In this document: positions 15,267 to 24,515 of the stretch, one piece after another
Layout: each line of letters begins with the position of its first letter
Position numbering within the stretch: the first letter of the stretch is position 1
Source: Scandinavium manionii
GTDB lineage: Bacteria > Pseudomonadota > Gammaproteobacteria > Enterobacterales > Enterobacteriaceae
Assembly: GCF_024764775.1 (NCBI RefSeq)
Contig: NZ_JALIGC010000040.1
Span: 843,068-907,067, forward strand
Reading direction: 5' to 3'
DNA: 64,000 nucleotides
Made by a program: the position numbers and the translations under genes
The notes under the pieces: generated by a model
Told to the model about the DNA's origin: nothing
Seen by the model: the letters and a program-made list of their open reading frames with translations, nothing else
The model's database searches: none

Positions 15267-16724
15267 GTGTCTGAACTGTCTCAATTATCCCCTCAACCAC
15301 TGTGGGATATTTTTGCCAAAATCTGCTCCATTCCGCACCCTTCTTATCATGAAGAACAGCTCGCCGAACACATCATGGGCTGGGCGAAGGAAAAAGGTCT
15401 GCACGCAGAACGCGATCAGGTAGGTAATATCCTGATTCGTAAACCTGCCACGGCGGGCATGGAAAACCGTAAAGCGGTTGTGATGCAGGCGCACCTCGAT
15501 ATGGTGCCGCAGAAAAACAACGACACCGTGCATGACTTCACCAAAGATCCGATTCAGCCGTACATCGACGGCGAGTGGATTAAAGCGCGCGGCACCACGC
15601 TGGGCGCAGATAACGGTATCGGTATGGCGTCTGCGCTGGCCGTTCTGGCTGACGACAGCGTTGAACATGGCCCGCTGGAAGTGCTGCTGACCATGACTGA
15701 AGAAGCAGGCATGGATGGCGCCTTTGGCCTTCAGGCTAACTGGCTGCAGGCGGATATCCTGATCAACACCGACTCCGAAGAAGAAGGTGAGATCTACATG
15801 GGTTGCGCGGGCGGCATCGATTTCATCACCACCCTGCCACTGGCTCGCGAAGCGATCCCTGCAGGCTTCCAGAGCTTTAAGCTGACGCTAAAAGGCTTGA
15901 AAGGCGGCCACTCTGGCGGCGATATCCATCTGGGTCTCGGCAACGCCAACAAATTGCTGGCACGCTTCCTGGCAGGCCATGCGGCTGAGCTGGACCTGCG
16001 CCTGGTTGATTTCAACGGCGGCACCCTGCGTAACGCTATCCCGCGTGAAGCCTTCGCAACCGTAGCCGTTCCGGCTGACAAAGCGCAGACCCTGAAAGCG
16101 CTGGCCGATGAGTTCCTGGCGATTCTGAAAAATGAACTGGCTGCAAAAGAGAAGAACCTGACCGTGGTTCTGGAAGCGGTCACTGCGGACAAAAACGCCC
16201 TGAGCGAAAAATCCCGCGACAGCTTTATTCAGCTGCTGAATGCGACCCCGAACGGCGTTATCCGTAACTCCGACGTGGCGAAAGGCGTGGTTGAAACTTC
16301 CCTGAACGTGGGCGTGGTCTCCATGCACGACGACAACGTGGAAATCATCTGCCTGATTCGTTCCCTGATCGACAGCGGCAAAGACTACGTGGTCAGCATG
16401 CTGGAATCTCTGGGTAAAATGGCCGGCGCACAGACGGCACCGAAAGGCGGCTACCCAGGCTGGCAGCCGGATGCAAACTCGCCGGTTATGCACCTGGTGC
16501 GTGAAACCTATCAGCGTCTGTTCGACAAAACGCCTAACATCCAGGTTATCCACGCGGGTCTGGAATGTGGTCTGTTCAAAAAACCGTACCCGAACATGGA
16601 TATGGTTTCTATTGGGCCGACCATCACCGGACCACACTCCCCGGATGAGCAGGTTCACATTGAAAGCGTGGGCCAGTACTGGACCCTGCTGACCGAACTG
16701 CTGAAAGCGATTCCAGCGAAGTAA
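15267..16724 (+). CDS. pepD: Cytosol non-specific dipeptidase (aminoacyl-histidine dipeptidase, peptidase D)
   Basis: A 485-residue M20-family metallodipeptidase. Zinc-site motifs are AHLDMVP (near residue 80), GADNGIGMA (near 119), TMTEEAGMDG (near 149) and INTDSEEEGE. It hydrolyses a broad range of dipeptides, including carnosine-like Xaa-His. The start is GTG at 15267 with a TAAGGAG site, giving the E. coli length; the frame is open from 15240. The dimerisation domain is at about 190-400. Confidence 0.96.
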   Translation: MSELSQLSPQPLWDIFAKICSIPHPSYHEEQLAEHIMGWAKEKGLHAERDQVGNILIRKPATAGMENRKAVVMQAHLDMVPQKNNDTVHDFTKDPIQPYIDGEWIKARGTTLGADNGIGMASALAVLADDSVEHGPLEVLLTMTEEAGMDGAFGLQANWLQADILINTDSEEEGEIYMGCAGGIDFITTLPLAREAIPAGFQSFKLTLKGLKGGHSGGDIHLGLGNANKLLARFLAGHAAELDLRLVDFNGGTLRNAIPREAFATVAVPADKAQTLKALADEFLAILKNELAAKEKNLTVVLEAVTADKNALSEKSRDSFIQLLNATPNGVIRNSDVAKGVVETSLNVGVVSMHDDNVEIICLIRSLIDSGKDYVVSMLESLGKMAGAQTAPKGGYPGWQPDANSPVMHLVRETYQRLFDKTPNIQVIHAGLECGLFKKPYPNMDMVSIGPTITGPHSPDEQVHIESVGQYWTLLTELLKAIPAK

Positions 16725-16734
16725 GCCGTAGTGG

Positions 16735-16806
16735 GTGCCCGGCGGCGCAAGCTTGCCGGGCCTACAGCTGAATTAAGTAGGCCCGGTTAGCTTGCGCCAC
16801 CGGGCA
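16735..16806. repeat. REP (palindromic unit) pair after pepD
   Basis: Two inverted GC-rich units (GGCGCAAGCTTGCCGGGCC and its mirrored partner GGCCCGGTTAGCTTGCGCC) are separated by a short spacer. This is the usual layout of an enterobacterial BIME between convergent genes. It may stabilise mRNA ends. Confidence 0.8.
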
Positions 16807-16836
16807 AAAAAAGCGTCCTTCGGGAAGCTTTTTTTA
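16806..16836. terminator. Bidirectional terminator between pepD and dinB
   Basis: An A-rich and T-rich stem (AAAAAAGC ... GCTTTTTTT) around GTCCTTCGGGAA. It is flanked by the ends of convergent genes and suits both directions. Confidence 0.75.
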
Positions 16837-16849
16837 TGGGTTCAGGAAA

Positions 16850-17908
16850 CTACAATCCCAGAACCAGCTGCCGCTCAAGCTGTGGATCCAGCAGCGTCAC
16901 GTGCAGGCCCACCAGCCGGACGCCCCTTTCACCGCGCCGCTCATGCCAGGTTTTATACGCCGTGGCAATCAAATCATCCTGATTTAACTTCGGCCAGACG
17001 TGCTCCTGCGTCGTCTGCTGAAAATCATTAAATTTGAGTTTTACCCCCTGACGCGCAATCAGCAGGTCAGGTTTCACCTTCGCCAGCCGACGCTCCAGTT
17101 CAGGGTAAAGCTGGCCGGTGATTATCGCCTCGCAGTCGGCCCATTCATGAATGTCCTCGGCCAGCGTGCGCTCCACACCTATCGATTTGCGCAGACGTTC
17201 ACTGTTGACGTCACGCTCATCAATGCCATTGCTGCGCTCCCACAACACCCGACCAAATTTGCCAAAGCGCTTGAGCAGTGTCGCCAGGTCGGCGTGCTGC
17301 ACGTCCTCACAGGTTCGCAGCCCCATGCCTTCGAGTTTCGATGCCGAGACTTTCCCCACGCCGGGAATTTTGGCAAGAGAGAGCGTTTTGAGAAATGCAG
17401 GCACTTCATCAGGCGTAATCACATACTGGCCGTTGGGCTTGTTAAGATCCGAGGCGATTTTGGCGAGAAATTTTACCGGGGCGACACCCGCCGAGGCGGT
17501 GAGATTCAGCTCACGATGAATGGTCTGGCGTATTTCCTGCGCCATCAGCGTGGCCGAGCCCTGGCAGTGCAGGCTATCGGTGACGTCGAGGTACGCTTCA
17601 TCGAGAGAAAGCGGTTCAATCAGTGAAGTGTATCGCGAGAAAATCTCACGAATATGCACCGAAGCTTCTTTGTAGGCATCAAAGCGACCAGGCAACAGCG
17701 TCAGGTGCGGGCAGAGTTTGAGTGCCATTCCGGTTGGCATTGCGCTGCGTACGCCAAAGGTACGCGCGGGATAGTTAGCGGTGCTTATCACGCCGCGGCG
17801 TTCACGGCTGCCGCCAATGGCGATGGGAATATCGCGCAGGGCTGGATTATCCCGCATCTCTACCGCGGCAAAAAAGCAGTCCATATCGACATGGATAATT
17901 TTGCGCAT
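16850..17908 (-). CDS. dinB: DNA polymerase IV (Y-family, DinB)
   Basis: A 352-residue translesion polymerase. Catalytic acids are in HVDMDCFFAAVE (Asp8) and PLSLDEAYLDV (Asp103, Glu104). The fingers, thumb (HhH at about 180-200, KIPGVGKVSASKL) and little-finger domains are all present. The C-terminus QLVLGL is the sliding-clamp-binding peptide. It copies past damaged bases and causes -1 frameshifts during stress. It is SOS-controlled through the LexA box just upstream. Confidence 0.96.
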   Translation of the reverse strand: MRKIIHVDMDCFFAAVEMRDNPALRDIPIAIGGSRERRGVISTANYPARTFGVRSAMPTGMALKLCPHLTLLPGRFDAYKEASVHIREIFSRYTSLIEPLSLDEAYLDVTDSLHCQGSATLMAQEIRQTIHRELNLTASAGVAPVKFLAKIASDLNKPNGQYVITPDEVPAFLKTLSLAKIPGVGKVSASKLEGMGLRTCEDVQHADLATLLKRFGKFGRVLWERSNGIDERDVNSERLRKSIGVERTLAEDIHEWADCEAIITGQLYPELERRLAKVKPDLLIARQGVKLKFNDFQQTTQEHVWPKLNQDDLIATAYKTWHERRGERGVRLVGLHVTLLDPQLERQLVLGL

Positions 17909-17927
17909 ACTCAGCCCTCACCAATCA

Positions 17928-17943
17928 CTGGTTAAGTATACAG
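17928..17943 (-). promoter_or_regulatory. LexA box of dinB
   Basis: On the minus strand the sequence reads CTGTATACTTAACCAG, the CTG-N10-CAG form nearly identical to the dinB operator of E. coli. It lies 20 bases upstream of the dinB ATG. Confidence 0.9.
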
Positions 17944-17976
17944 TAAATTTATCAGAAATGAGAAGAGTGGGGTTTT

Positions 17977-18044
17977 GTAGGCCGGGTAAGTAAAGCGCCA
18001 CCCGGCCTATTTTTGCCCGGCGACGCTGCGTCTGCCGGGCCTAC
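17977..18044. repeat. REP (palindromic unit) pair between dinB and nqrM
   Basis: A unit GTAGGCCGGGTAAG...CGCCACCCGGCCTA is followed by GCCCGGCGACGCTGCGTCTGCCGGGCCTAC, two REP palindromes in opposite orientation. They lie upstream of dinB and after the end of the nqr operon. Confidence 0.8.
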
Positions 18045-18052
18045 TTCACGGA

Positions 18053-18271
18053 CTAAAGGATGCGGTTTTGCTGGCGCTGGGCCTCGCGGGCGAGACGTTT
18101 TTTACGCGCGTCGCATGGCTCAGGGCAATCGCAGACTTTCTCCAGCCCTAGCGACGAGATGCCGCCACAGCTGCCCTGAATGCTTTTACGCTTCACCAGA
18201 TAGCCGAGTGACATGCCGAGGACCACCAGCAGAAACACGGCAAACGTTGCCAGAAATACCGTTAACATCAT
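18053..18271 (-). CDS. nqrM: Na+-NQR maturation protein NqrM
   Basis: A 72-residue protein with one N-terminal membrane segment (about 3-25). A cytoplasmic Cys-rich part carries CGG (near 35) and CDCPEPCDARKKR (near 47-60). NqrM is needed to mature Na+-NQR, probably by delivering the iron held by Cys residues of NqrD and NqrE. It is the last gene of the nqr operon and its start touches the nqrF stop (shared base 18271). ApbE, the flavin transferase often encoded next, is not in this window. Confidence 0.88.
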   Translation of the reverse strand: MMLTVFLATFAVFLLVVLGMSLGYLVKRKSIQGSCGGISSLGLEKVCDCPEPCDARKKRLAREAQRQQNRIL

Positions 18272-19494
18272 TAGCCTCCAAAATCATCAAGCATGATGTT
18301 TTCATCTTCCACGCCCAGATCTTTCAGCATGCGGATAACCGCCGCGTTCATTACCGGAGGCCCACACATGTAGAACTCACAGTCTTCCGGCGCCGCATGA
18401 TGCTTGAGGTAGTTCTCATACAGCACGTTGTGGATGAACCCGGTGTGTCCCTTCCAGTTATCTTCCGGCTGCGGATCGGAAAGCGCCACGTGGAAGGTAA
18501 AGTTCGGGTTTTCCCGCGCCAGCTGTTCAAACTCATCGTCGTAGAACATTTCGCGCAGTGAACGCGCCCCGTACCAGAAGCTGATTTTACGCTTGCTACT
18601 AAGACGCTTGAGCTGATCGAAGATGTGCGAACGCATTGGCGCCATACCCGCACCACCGCCGATAAACACCATTTCCGCGTCGGTGTCTTTGGCGAAGAAC
18701 TCACCAAACGGCCCGGAAATCGTCACTTTATCACCCGCTTTCAGCGACCAGATGTAAGAGGACATGATGCCCGGCGGCACGTCCGGCGCGGAAGGCGGCG
18801 GCGTGGCGATACGCACGTTGAGCATAATAATGCCCTTCTCGTCCGGGTAGTTCGCCATGGAATATGCGCGCAGCGTCGGCTCGTTCACGTCGGAAACGTA
18901 GCGGAACAGATTGAATTTGTCCCAGTCGCCGCGGTACTCGTCCGGCACGTCAAAATCGGCATACGCCACTTTGTGCGACGGGCACTCAATCTGAATATAA
19001 CCGCCCGCGCGGAATGGCACGCTTTCGCCTTCAGGGATCGCCAGCTTCAGCTCTTTGATGAACGTCGCTTTGTTATCGTTGGAGATAACCTCGCACTCCC
19101 ATTTTTTCACCCCAAAGATTTCTTCCGGCAGCTCGATTCTCATGTCCTGACGAACTGCAACCTGGCACGCCAGGCGACAGCCCTCTTTCGCTTCACGCTT
19201 GCTGATGTGCGAAAGCTCGGTCGGCAGAATATCGCCGCCGCCCTCTTTCACCGTTACCCGGCACTGGCCGCAGGAGCCACCGCCGCCGCAGGCTGAAGAG
19301 ACAAATATGCCGTTGTTGGACAGCGTATTCAGCAGCTTATCGCCAGCAGGCGTGCGGATTTGTTTGTCGGCTTCGTTGTTGATCTCAATGACCACATCGC
19401 CGGAGTTCACCAGCTTCGCGCGCGCCGCCAGGATCAGCAGCGACAGCACCAGCACAATTAGCGTGAACATCACTACGCCAAGAATAATTTCCAT
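18271..19494 (-). CDS. nqrF: Na+-translocating NADH-quinone reductase subunit F
   Basis: A 407-residue NADH-oxidising subunit. An N-terminal membrane anchor (about 3-24) is followed by a ferredoxin-type 2Fe-2S domain with Cys69, Cys75, Cys78 and Cys110. Then comes a ferredoxin-NADP-reductase-like FAD/NADH module (RAYSMANYP, GGGAGMAPMRSH, YMCGPP). Electrons pass from NADH through FAD and the Fe-S centre to the flavins of NqrC and NqrB. The stop overlaps the nqrM start. Confidence 0.96.
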   Translation of the reverse strand: MEIILGVVMFTLIVLVLSLLILAARAKLVNSGDVVIEINNEADKQIRTPAGDKLLNTLSNNGIFVSSACGGGGSCGQCRVTVKEGGGDILPTELSHISKREAKEGCRLACQVAVRQDMRIELPEEIFGVKKWECEVISNDNKATFIKELKLAIPEGESVPFRAGGYIQIECPSHKVAYADFDVPDEYRGDWDKFNLFRYVSDVNEPTLRAYSMANYPDEKGIIMLNVRIATPPPSAPDVPPGIMSSYIWSLKAGDKVTISGPFGEFFAKDTDAEMVFIGGGAGMAPMRSHIFDQLKRLSSKRKISFWYGARSLREMFYDDEFEQLARENPNFTFHVALSDPQPEDNWKGHTGFIHNVLYENYLKHHAAPEDCEFYMCGPPVMNAAVIRMLKDLGVEDENIMLDDFGG

Positions 19495-19505
19495 TACTTA
19501 CGCCC

Positions 19506-20102
19506 TTATAGCTGCACGCCGGAGAATGACATAAAGCCCAGTGCCATCAGTCCGGTGGTGATAAAGGTGATCCCTAAGCCGCGCAGTCCTGCGGGCACGT
19601 TGGCGTATTTCATCTTCTCGCGAATACCGGCCATCGCGACGATCGCCAGCATCCAGCCGATGCCGGAGCCGAAACCGTAGACGATAGATTCAGGGAAGTT
19701 ATAGTCGCGCTGCACCATGAACGAGACGCCGCCAAAGATCGCACAGTTCACAGCGATCAGCGGCAGGAAGATCCCCAGCGCGTTGTAGAGCGACGGGAAA
19801 TACTTATCGAGGATCATCTCGAGGATCTGCACCAGCGCCGCAATGACCCCGATAAAGGTGATGAAGTTGAGGAAGCTAAGATCAACGCCCTCCACCAGCG
19901 CACCGTCGCGCAGAACCAGGTTATAGATAAGGTTGTTCACCGGCACGGAAATACCGAGAACGACGGTAACCGCCACGCCCAGGCCAAACGCCGTAGAGAC
20001 TTTCTTCGACACCGCAAGGAACGTACACATGCCGAGGAAGAAGGCCAGCGCCATGTTCTCAACGAACACTGCGCGAACAAAAAGACTAATGTAATGAGCC
20101 AT
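19506..20102 (-). CDS. nqrE: Na+-translocating NADH-quinone reductase subunit E
   Basis: A 198-residue integral membrane subunit with six predicted helices. It includes the half-helix Cys motifs FLGMCTFLA (near residue 25) and VNCAIFGGV (near 118) that help hold the intramembrane iron with NqrD. The length equals Vibrio NqrE (198). It is homologous to NqrD and RnfA. There is a 6-base gap to nqrD. Confidence 0.95.
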   Translation of the reverse strand: MAHYISLFVRAVFVENMALAFFLGMCTFLAVSKKVSTAFGLGVAVTVVLGISVPVNNLIYNLVLRDGALVEGVDLSFLNFITFIGVIAALVQILEMILDKYFPSLYNALGIFLPLIAVNCAIFGGVSFMVQRDYNFPESIVYGFGSGIGWMLAIVAMAGIREKMKYANVPAGLRGLGITFITTGLMALGFMSFSGVQL

Positions 20103-20108
20103 AATCGG

Positions 20109-20747
20109 TTACTCCTTCTCCTGCTGTTCCGGCTTCCAGCTACGCAGCGCCCAGATAAGCAGACCGATAATGAAAAATGCGCTTGGTGCGAGCAGGAACA
20201 GGCCATTTGGCTGATACCAGCCGCCGTTCTGCACGGTTTGCAGCACGGTGATACCGAACAGCTTGCCGCTGCCGATAAGCTCACGCAGGAAACCGACGAT
20301 CATCAGGATGGCGCCATAACCAAGCCCGTTACCGATGCCGTCCATGAAGCTCGCCAGCGGTGGCGATTTCATGGCGTACGCTTCGGCACGACCCATCACG
20401 ATACAGTTGGTGATGATGAGACCCACGAACACCGACAGCTGTTTGGAGACTTCATACGCATACGCGCGCAGCAGCTGATCGACCACGATAACCAGCGAGG
20501 CGATAATCGCCATCTGCACAATGATGCGCACGCTGTTCGGGATGTGGTGGCGGATCATCGAGATAAACATGCTGGAAAACGCCGTTACCATCGTCACCGC
20601 GAGGGTCATCACGAATGCGGTTTCCAGTTTAGTGGTCACCGCCAGTGCCGAGCAAACGCCCAGGACCTGCAACGCAATCGGGTTGTTGGCGATAACCGGC
20701 CCCACCAGCACCCGTTTTACTTCTTTCATATCACCGAGCTCAGCCAT
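20109..20747 (-). CDS. nqrD: Na+-translocating NADH-quinone reductase subunit D
   Basis: A 212-residue integral membrane subunit with six predicted helices and the Cys motifs GVCSALAVT (near residue 28) and TNCIVMGRAEA (near 110). It is homologous to RnfE, but the operon context with NqrA identifies NqrD. The start overlaps the end of nqrC by eight bases. Confidence 0.95.
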   Translation of the reverse strand: MAELGDMKEVKRVLVGPVIANNPIALQVLGVCSALAVTTKLETAFVMTLAVTMVTAFSSMFISMIRHHIPNSVRIIVQMAIIASLVIVVDQLLRAYAYEVSKQLSVFVGLIITNCIVMGRAEAYAMKSPPLASFMDGIGNGLGYGAILMIVGFLRELIGSGKLFGITVLQTVQNGGWYQPNGLFLLAPSAFFIIGLLIWALRSWKPEQQEKE

Positions 20748-21534
20748 TGTTCAGGCCTCCTTCACGCATCTGTTTCAGGAACGGGCCAAAGCCCTGCTCG
20801 CCCATCCAGAAATCAAAACTGTGCTGGACGCCATTTGATGTCAGCGTGGCGCCAGAAAGCCCGTCAACCGCATATTCGTCCCCCTGACGCGCACCGCCCT
20901 TCACCACTTTCAGAGCAGGCATGCCGTCGTCATTCAGCACTTTTTTGCCGATGAACTGCTGACGCCAGTTAGGGTTTTCGACTTCACCGCCGAGCCCCGG
21001 GGTTTCCCCCTGATCGTAGTAGGTGATGCCTTTCACAGTGCGTCCGTCGGTATCGAGGGCCACAAAGGCGTACATCATCGACCACAGCCCGTTGCCGTAA
21101 ATTGGCAGAACGACTTCCTGAATTTTTTTCTGCTCGTCTTTCACCAGGTAGATTTCGACCACGTTACTGCGGCGTTTGATACCCGCCGGATCTTCACTGG
21201 AATCCAGCTGCGTGCTCTGCGCCGGATCTTTCAATGCCAGCCCCTGGTTAAACGATGCCGGATCTTTGTCGAGCAAAGTGCCGCTTTTCAAATCCAGCAG
21301 ACGCGGGGTGATGCGTTCCGCGAAAATGGAGGCCACTTCATCCTGCTTCATTTCCGGCTGCATCAGCCCGGCGACCGCCAGAATGTTGCGCTGTTTATCC
21401 AGCGCGCGCTGTTCTTGCTGGCGAGGCTTCAGCCCCACCGCTGAGCCGGCTACGATAATCGAGCAGACCAGGCAAAGCACCAGCACCACCAGCAGCGTTT
21501 TGCCGATGCTATCGTTACTTTTCACTTCAGCCAC
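20740..21534 (-). CDS. nqrC: Na+-translocating NADH-quinone reductase subunit C
   Basis: A 264-residue subunit with one N-terminal membrane helix (about 12-35) and a periplasmic FMN domain. FMN is attached covalently by a phosphoester to Thr230 in the SGAT motif (DGLSGATLTSNG). I place the start at GTG 21534, which reads MAEVKSNDSIGKTL and overlaps the nqrB end by eight bases. The longer frame to 21603 runs inside nqrB. Confidence 0.94.
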   Translation of the reverse strand: MAEVKSNDSIGKTLLVVLVLCLVCSIIVAGSAVGLKPRQQEQRALDKQRNILAVAGLMQPEMKQDEVASIFAERITPRLLDLKSGTLLDKDPASFNQGLALKDPAQSTQLDSSEDPAGIKRRSNVVEIYLVKDEQKKIQEVVLPIYGNGLWSMMYAFVALDTDGRTVKGITYYDQGETPGLGGEVENPNWRQQFIGKKVLNDDGMPALKVVKGGARQGDEYAVDGLSGATLTSNGVQHSFDFWMGEQGFGPFLKQMREGGLNNG

Positions 21535-22768
21535 GCGACTTCCTCCGCTTGATATTGGCCTGCACCACCAGGTAATCGAACAGCGGCGCAAAGAGGTTGG
21601 CAAACAGAATTGCCAGCATCATCCCTTCCGGATAGGCCGGGTTTACAACGCGGATCAGCACACACATCGCGCCAATCAGTGCGCCGTAGCACCACTTCCC
21701 TTTATCGGTAAACGACGCCGACACCGGGTCGGTCGCCATGAACATCATGCCGAAAGCAAAACCGCCGAGCACCAGATGCCAGTACCACGGCATGGAGAAC
21801 ATCGGGTTTGTGGCTGAGCCAATCAGGTTGAACAGCGTGGAAACGACAATCATGCCGAGCAGCACGCCCGCCACGATGCGCCAGGAGGCAACGCGACCGA
21901 AGATAATGATGGCCCCGCCGATCAGGATCATCAGCGTAGAAACTTCACCGATTGAGCCAGGCAGTTTGCCGAGGAACGCGTCCATCCAGGTTACCGGCTG
22001 ACCGCTGGTGAGATTCATCAACGCTTCACCGCCGTGGCTCGCCCACTGAGACAGTGGCGTTGCGCCAGAGAAGCCGTCAGCCGCGGTCCATACCAGGTCG
22101 CCGGAGATTTGCGCCGGGTAGGCGAAGAACAGGAATGCACGCCCCGCCAGCGCCGGGTTAAGGAAGTTACGTCCGGTGCCACCGAAAATTTCTTTCCCGA
22201 TAACCACGCCAAAACTGATGCCCAGCGCGGCCTGCCACAACGGCAGCGACGGCGGAACAATCAGCGCGAACAGAATGGAGGTAACAAAGAAGCCTTCGTT
22301 GATTTCATGCTTACGCACAATGGAGAACAGCACTTCCCAGAAGCCGCCGACGATAAACACCGTCATGTAAATCGGCAGGAAGAACACCGCGCCCAGCCCC
22401 ATCATGCTCAGCCAGCCTGCGTCAGGCGCAAAGCTCACGCCGAGCCACTGTGCCACATGGTAGTGCCAGTTTCCGGCAATCACCTGTTGCAGCTGCTCCG
22501 GGCCATACATTTTATGCAGCGCCGGAATAGTTTGCAGACCGACGTTGTACATGCCCCAGAACATTGCCGGGAACACCGCCAGCCAGACCAGAATCATCAT
22601 ACGCTTGAGGTCGATGGCATCGCGGACGTGAGACGCCCCTTTTGTCACCAGCCCCGGCGTGTAGAAAATGGTGGCCGCGGCTTCATACAGCGGATAGTAC
22701 TTTTCCAGCTTGCCGCCGTGGGTAAAGTGCGGCTCAATTTTTTCCAGCAGATTTTTCAAACCCATCAT
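21527..22768 (-). CDS. nqrB: Na+-translocating NADH-quinone reductase subunit B
   Basis: A 413-residue membrane subunit with about ten helices. The covalent FMN site is Thr237 in DGFSGATPLS. It carries the riboflavin and quinone site region and the main Na+ path of the complex. Two adjacent ATGs (22768 and 22765) could start it. The first directly follows the nqrA stop, implying coupling. Confidence 0.95.
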   Translation of the reverse strand: MMGLKNLLEKIEPHFTHGGKLEKYYPLYEAAATIFYTPGLVTKGASHVRDAIDLKRMMILVWLAVFPAMFWGMYNVGLQTIPALHKMYGPEQLQQVIAGNWHYHVAQWLGVSFAPDAGWLSMMGLGAVFFLPIYMTVFIVGGFWEVLFSIVRKHEINEGFFVTSILFALIVPPSLPLWQAALGISFGVVIGKEIFGGTGRNFLNPALAGRAFLFFAYPAQISGDLVWTAADGFSGATPLSQWASHGGEALMNLTSGQPVTWMDAFLGKLPGSIGEVSTLMILIGGAIIIFGRVASWRIVAGVLLGMIVVSTLFNLIGSATNPMFSMPWYWHLVLGGFAFGMMFMATDPVSASFTDKGKWCYGALIGAMCVLIRVVNPAYPEGMMLAILFANLFAPLFDYLVVQANIKRRKSRG

Positions 22769-24112
22769 TTATCCTTCCTGCTCAATGCGGGTTAAGACGT
22801 CACGCAACACCGGGCCGTATTCGTATTTTGCCGGGCAAACGTAGGTGCAGAGCGCCAGGTCTTCTTCGTCGAGTTCCAGACAACCCAATGCCTGCGCGCT
22901 GTCGGTATCCCCGGCGAGAAGATCGCGCAGCAGGTGCGTCGGCAGAATATCCAGCGGCATGACGCGCTCGTAGTTGCCAATAGGCACCATCGCACGCTCG
23001 CCGCCGTTGGTATCGGTTGAGAAATCAAACAGTTTGCGCTTGAGGAAATGGCCGAGGGTGGTACGGGTAATCGAGAATTTATCTTTGCCTGGCATGACCC
23101 AGCCAAAAAGTTCTTTCTCGCGCCCTTCTTTCACCACGCTGACCTGCAAGTGATAGCGACCGAGGAACGCGTATGGCCCCAGCGCGTGGGTGCCGCTGAG
23201 CACCGAACCGGAAATCACGCGGTTTTCACCGTCAGCCAGTTCACCGACCAGCAGCTGGTCAAGGCTTGCGCCGAGCAGCGTTTTCACCAGACGTGGTGTG
23301 TTGACCTGCGGCCCGGCGATGGAAATCACCCGCTCACTCCACAATTCGCCTTCGACAAACAGTTTGCCGATGGCAATGACGTCCTGATAGCTCAGGTGCC
23401 AGACCTGCTTATTCAGGCTCACCGGCTCGAGGAAGTGGATATGCGTGCCCGGCAAACCCGCCGGATGCGGGCCGCTAAATTCGTTGAACGTCACCTGACC
23501 CACAGGATGGCCGCCCAGCTTGCCGCCGCTTGCCTGACAGACGTGAACTTTGCCGTCGGTGAGACGCGACAGCACCGTCAGCCCGGCGTTAAAGGCTTCG
23601 CGATGTGCATAGATTATCGGCTGCGGATCGGCCGCCAGCGGATTGGTGTCGATGGCGGTGACGAAAATCGCCGCCGGAGCGCTGCCCGCAGCCGGGATTT
23701 TACTGAATGGGCGGGTGCGCAGACTGGTCCACAATCCCGATTCCAGCAGCTGCTGCTGAACGGCTTCTCTTTTCAGCGTGGCAAGGTCTGCCACTTCAAA
23801 CTGCGGGAAGCTGACGGCATCATCGCCGTCAATATCGATAACCACCGATTGCAGCACGCGACGTTCGCCGCGATGAATGGCGCTGATGACGCCACTGGCC
23901 GGGGCAGTAAAGCGCACTCCGGGGTTCTTTTTATCTTCAAACAGCACTTGCCCTTTGAGAACCCGGGAGCCTTCCTGGACGGCCATAGAGGGGCGCATGC
24001 CAATATATTCTTCGCCCAACACGGCCACGCGCGATACGGCCGCGCTTTCGGCAATGTGCTGTGACGGTGCGCCAGCGATGGGCAAATTAAGCCCTTTTGT
24101 GATTTTAATCAT
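22769..24112 (-). CDS. nqrA: Na+-translocating NADH-quinone reductase subunit A
   Basis: A 447-residue soluble subunit on the cytoplasmic side, first gene of the six-subunit operon. The start MIKITKGLNLPIAG and the stretch LGCLELDEEDLALCTYVCPAKYEYG near the end are family-typical. It takes part in ubiquinone binding with NqrB. The complex oxidises NADH, reduces quinone and exports Na+. E. coli lacks this operon. Confidence 0.95.
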   Translation of the reverse strand: MIKITKGLNLPIAGAPSQHIAESAAVSRVAVLGEEYIGMRPSMAVQEGSRVLKGQVLFEDKKNPGVRFTAPASGVISAIHRGERRVLQSVVIDIDGDDAVSFPQFEVADLATLKREAVQQQLLESGLWTSLRTRPFSKIPAAGSAPAAIFVTAIDTNPLAADPQPIIYAHREAFNAGLTVLSRLTDGKVHVCQASGGKLGGHPVGQVTFNEFSGPHPAGLPGTHIHFLEPVSLNKQVWHLSYQDVIAIGKLFVEGELWSERVISIAGPQVNTPRLVKTLLGASLDQLLVGELADGENRVISGSVLSGTHALGPYAFLGRYHLQVSVVKEGREKELFGWVMPGKDKFSITRTTLGHFLKRKLFDFSTDTNGGERAMVPIGNYERVMPLDILPTHLLRDLLAGDTDSAQALGCLELDEEDLALCTYVCPAKYEYGPVLRDVLTRIEQEG

Positions 24113-24515
24113 GTCGTTAGCAGGTATCCGTAATCGTTACTACTAAACCCAGCGTAGAGAAAAACAAGAAAGGAAAAACCGATGCCAGAGAGTTCTGCTG
24201 ACGGCAGTACGATGAGAGTAAAGCATCCTTTCTTAACCTGGTCGTGAAACGCGGCAAGTTTACAGGATATGAGGTCAGAACGCAGCTTTTACGGGGTATA
24301 CAGGTTGGTATTTGCGAGCGAATGCGCAAAGTTCTGACTGCTATTGCAGCAAAAAACAGGTATAACGCTAAAGTAATTTGTAAACCCTAATCGCCGGACT
24401 TGCGAAAAACTTTGGTGATGCTAATGTGAGCGCACCAATTCGAGACAATTCTGATTTCGGGTTCTATTTCGGGCCTCCCGGCCTGTCTCTACCGTTTTAT
24501 CAAGGAACATGTAGT
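24113..24515. other. Divergent nqrA-dpaA intergenic region
   Basis: These 403 bases separate the nqr operon (minus strand) from dpaA (plus strand) and must hold both promoters. No convincing gene, tRNA or repeat is visible. A half CRP-like motif TGTGA occurs at about 24426. A 70-codon minus-strand frame at 24117-24329 has no recognisable content. Confidence 0.5.

Noticed and set aside
18625..24064. Long antisense open frames opposite the nqr genes (for example 18625-19296, 20094-20954, 22034-22795, 23048-24064)
   Set aside because: GC-rich codon use of the nqr genes leaves the opposite strand free of stops. The translated products are rich in His, Arg and Gln without motifs or ribosome sites.
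24117..24329. A 70-codon minus-strand frame upstream of nqrA
   Set aside because: No ribosome site or conserved content; it fills the promoter region of nqrA.
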